From an uncultured Flavobacteriaceae bacterium (lineage in GTDB: Bacteria; Bacteroidota; Bacteroidia; Flavobacteriales; Flavobacteriaceae): a stretch of 14,696 nucleotides of DNA. Shown here piece by piece: positions 14,430 to 14,696 of this stretch. Position 1 is the stretch's first letter; every line of letters starts with the position of its first letter. Position numbers and translations under genes: made by a program. The notes under the pieces are model-generated. The model was not told the DNA's origin. It searched no databases and saw only the letters and a list, made by a program, of their open reading frames with translations. The DNA is taken from assembly GCA_913020685.1 (NCBI GenBank), contig CAJWAY010000025.1, positions 1 to 14,696 on the forward strand, in the 5' to 3' direction.

Positions 14430-14696
14430 CTAACCCAAAAATGTCTTTACAGTATCGGTAATGAAATCAATTTGATTGTCAGTCAATTCTGTATGCATAG
14501 GTAAAGAAATCACCTGGTCTACGATTTCAAGTGTTACTTTAAAATCATCGTCCATATAGTTTTCACTGACATATGCCTTTTGTAAATGCAAAGGAATGGG
14601 ATAGTAAACTCCACATGGGATACCTTTATCATTAAGGTGATTAACCAAACCATCTCGATCCCCATCAATCACCTTTAATGTATACTGATGATAAAC
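14430..14696 (-). CDS. DegT/DnrJ/EryC1-family sugar aminotransferase, C-terminal part (cut by window edge)
   Basis: The frame is open to the right edge and gives 88 residues ending in VKTFLG. VYHQYTLKV, then GLVNHLNDKGIPCGVYYPIPLHLQKAY, then ISLPMHTELTDNQIDFI, form the C-terminal domain typical of DegT/DnrJ/EryC1/StrS PLP aminotransferases. These transfer an amino group to nucleotide-linked keto-sugars for surface polysaccharide or O-antigen synthesis. YYPIPLHLQ and LPMHTELT are strong family marks. The lysine-bearing N-terminal part lies outside the window, so the sugar cannot be predicted. A surface polysaccharide locus may begin to the right. Its stop faces that of fabD, 3 nt apart. Confidence 0.9.
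   Translation of the reverse strand, partial: VYHQYTLKVIDGDRDGLVNHLNDKGIPCGVYYPIPLHLQKAYVSENYMDDDFKVTLEIVDQVISLPMHTELTDNQIDFITDTVKTFLG

Overview
The window looks like a chromosomal segment of a low-GC Bacteroidota (Flavobacteriia-like) bacterium. The evidence is a GldA-type gliding ABC ATPase, a DUF151 nuclease with a UVR tail, a short MetX of the kind seen in this phylum, few Shine-Dalgarno sequences, and many TAnnTTTG elements upstream of genes. TAnnTTTG is the -7 box of the Bacteroidota primary sigma factor. I see no transposase, phage gene, CRISPR array, tRNA or rRNA. All genes are housekeeping or core metabolic.

Layout from left to right. Positions 1-550 are non-coding, with inverted repeats and promoter-like elements. 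gldA (551-1453, +) starts at TTG and converges on a four-gene minus-strand operon read metK > metY > metX > osmC (5601 down to 1654). The operon is headed by a promoter and a well-matched SAM-II riboswitch (5652-5700). A deoxynucleoside kinase (5867-6481, +) is divergent from metK. Next comes a large K+-dependent membrane pyrophosphatase (6597-8837, +) with a terminator-like hairpin, then a 342-bp spacer. pdhB (9180-10160, -) is divergent from a DUF151/UVR nuclease (10309-10932, +). thyA (11018-11842, +) converges with a class V aminotransferase (11844-12884, -) with one base between the stop codons. folA (12992-13537, +) and fabD (13545-14426, +) form a tight pair. The window ends in the C-terminal part of a DegT-family sugar aminotransferase (minus strand, cut by the right edge).

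How the genes work together. metX activates homoserine, metY adds sulfur to give homocysteine, and metK turns methionine into SAM. The SAM-II element upstream of metK closes the feedback loop, and OsmC, a thiol peroxidase-like protein, is co-transcribed. thyA and folA form the dTMP/tetrahydrofolate cycle, and the deoxynucleoside kinase serves purine deoxynucleoside salvage.

The most interesting finding is the metK leader. Besides the aptamer, it holds two further pairs of complementary segments. These allow two mutually exclusive, fully nested folds, one of which places a 9-bp hairpin 5 nt upstream of the metK start codon. This gives a concrete, testable model of SAM-controlled translation. 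No completely novel system is evident.
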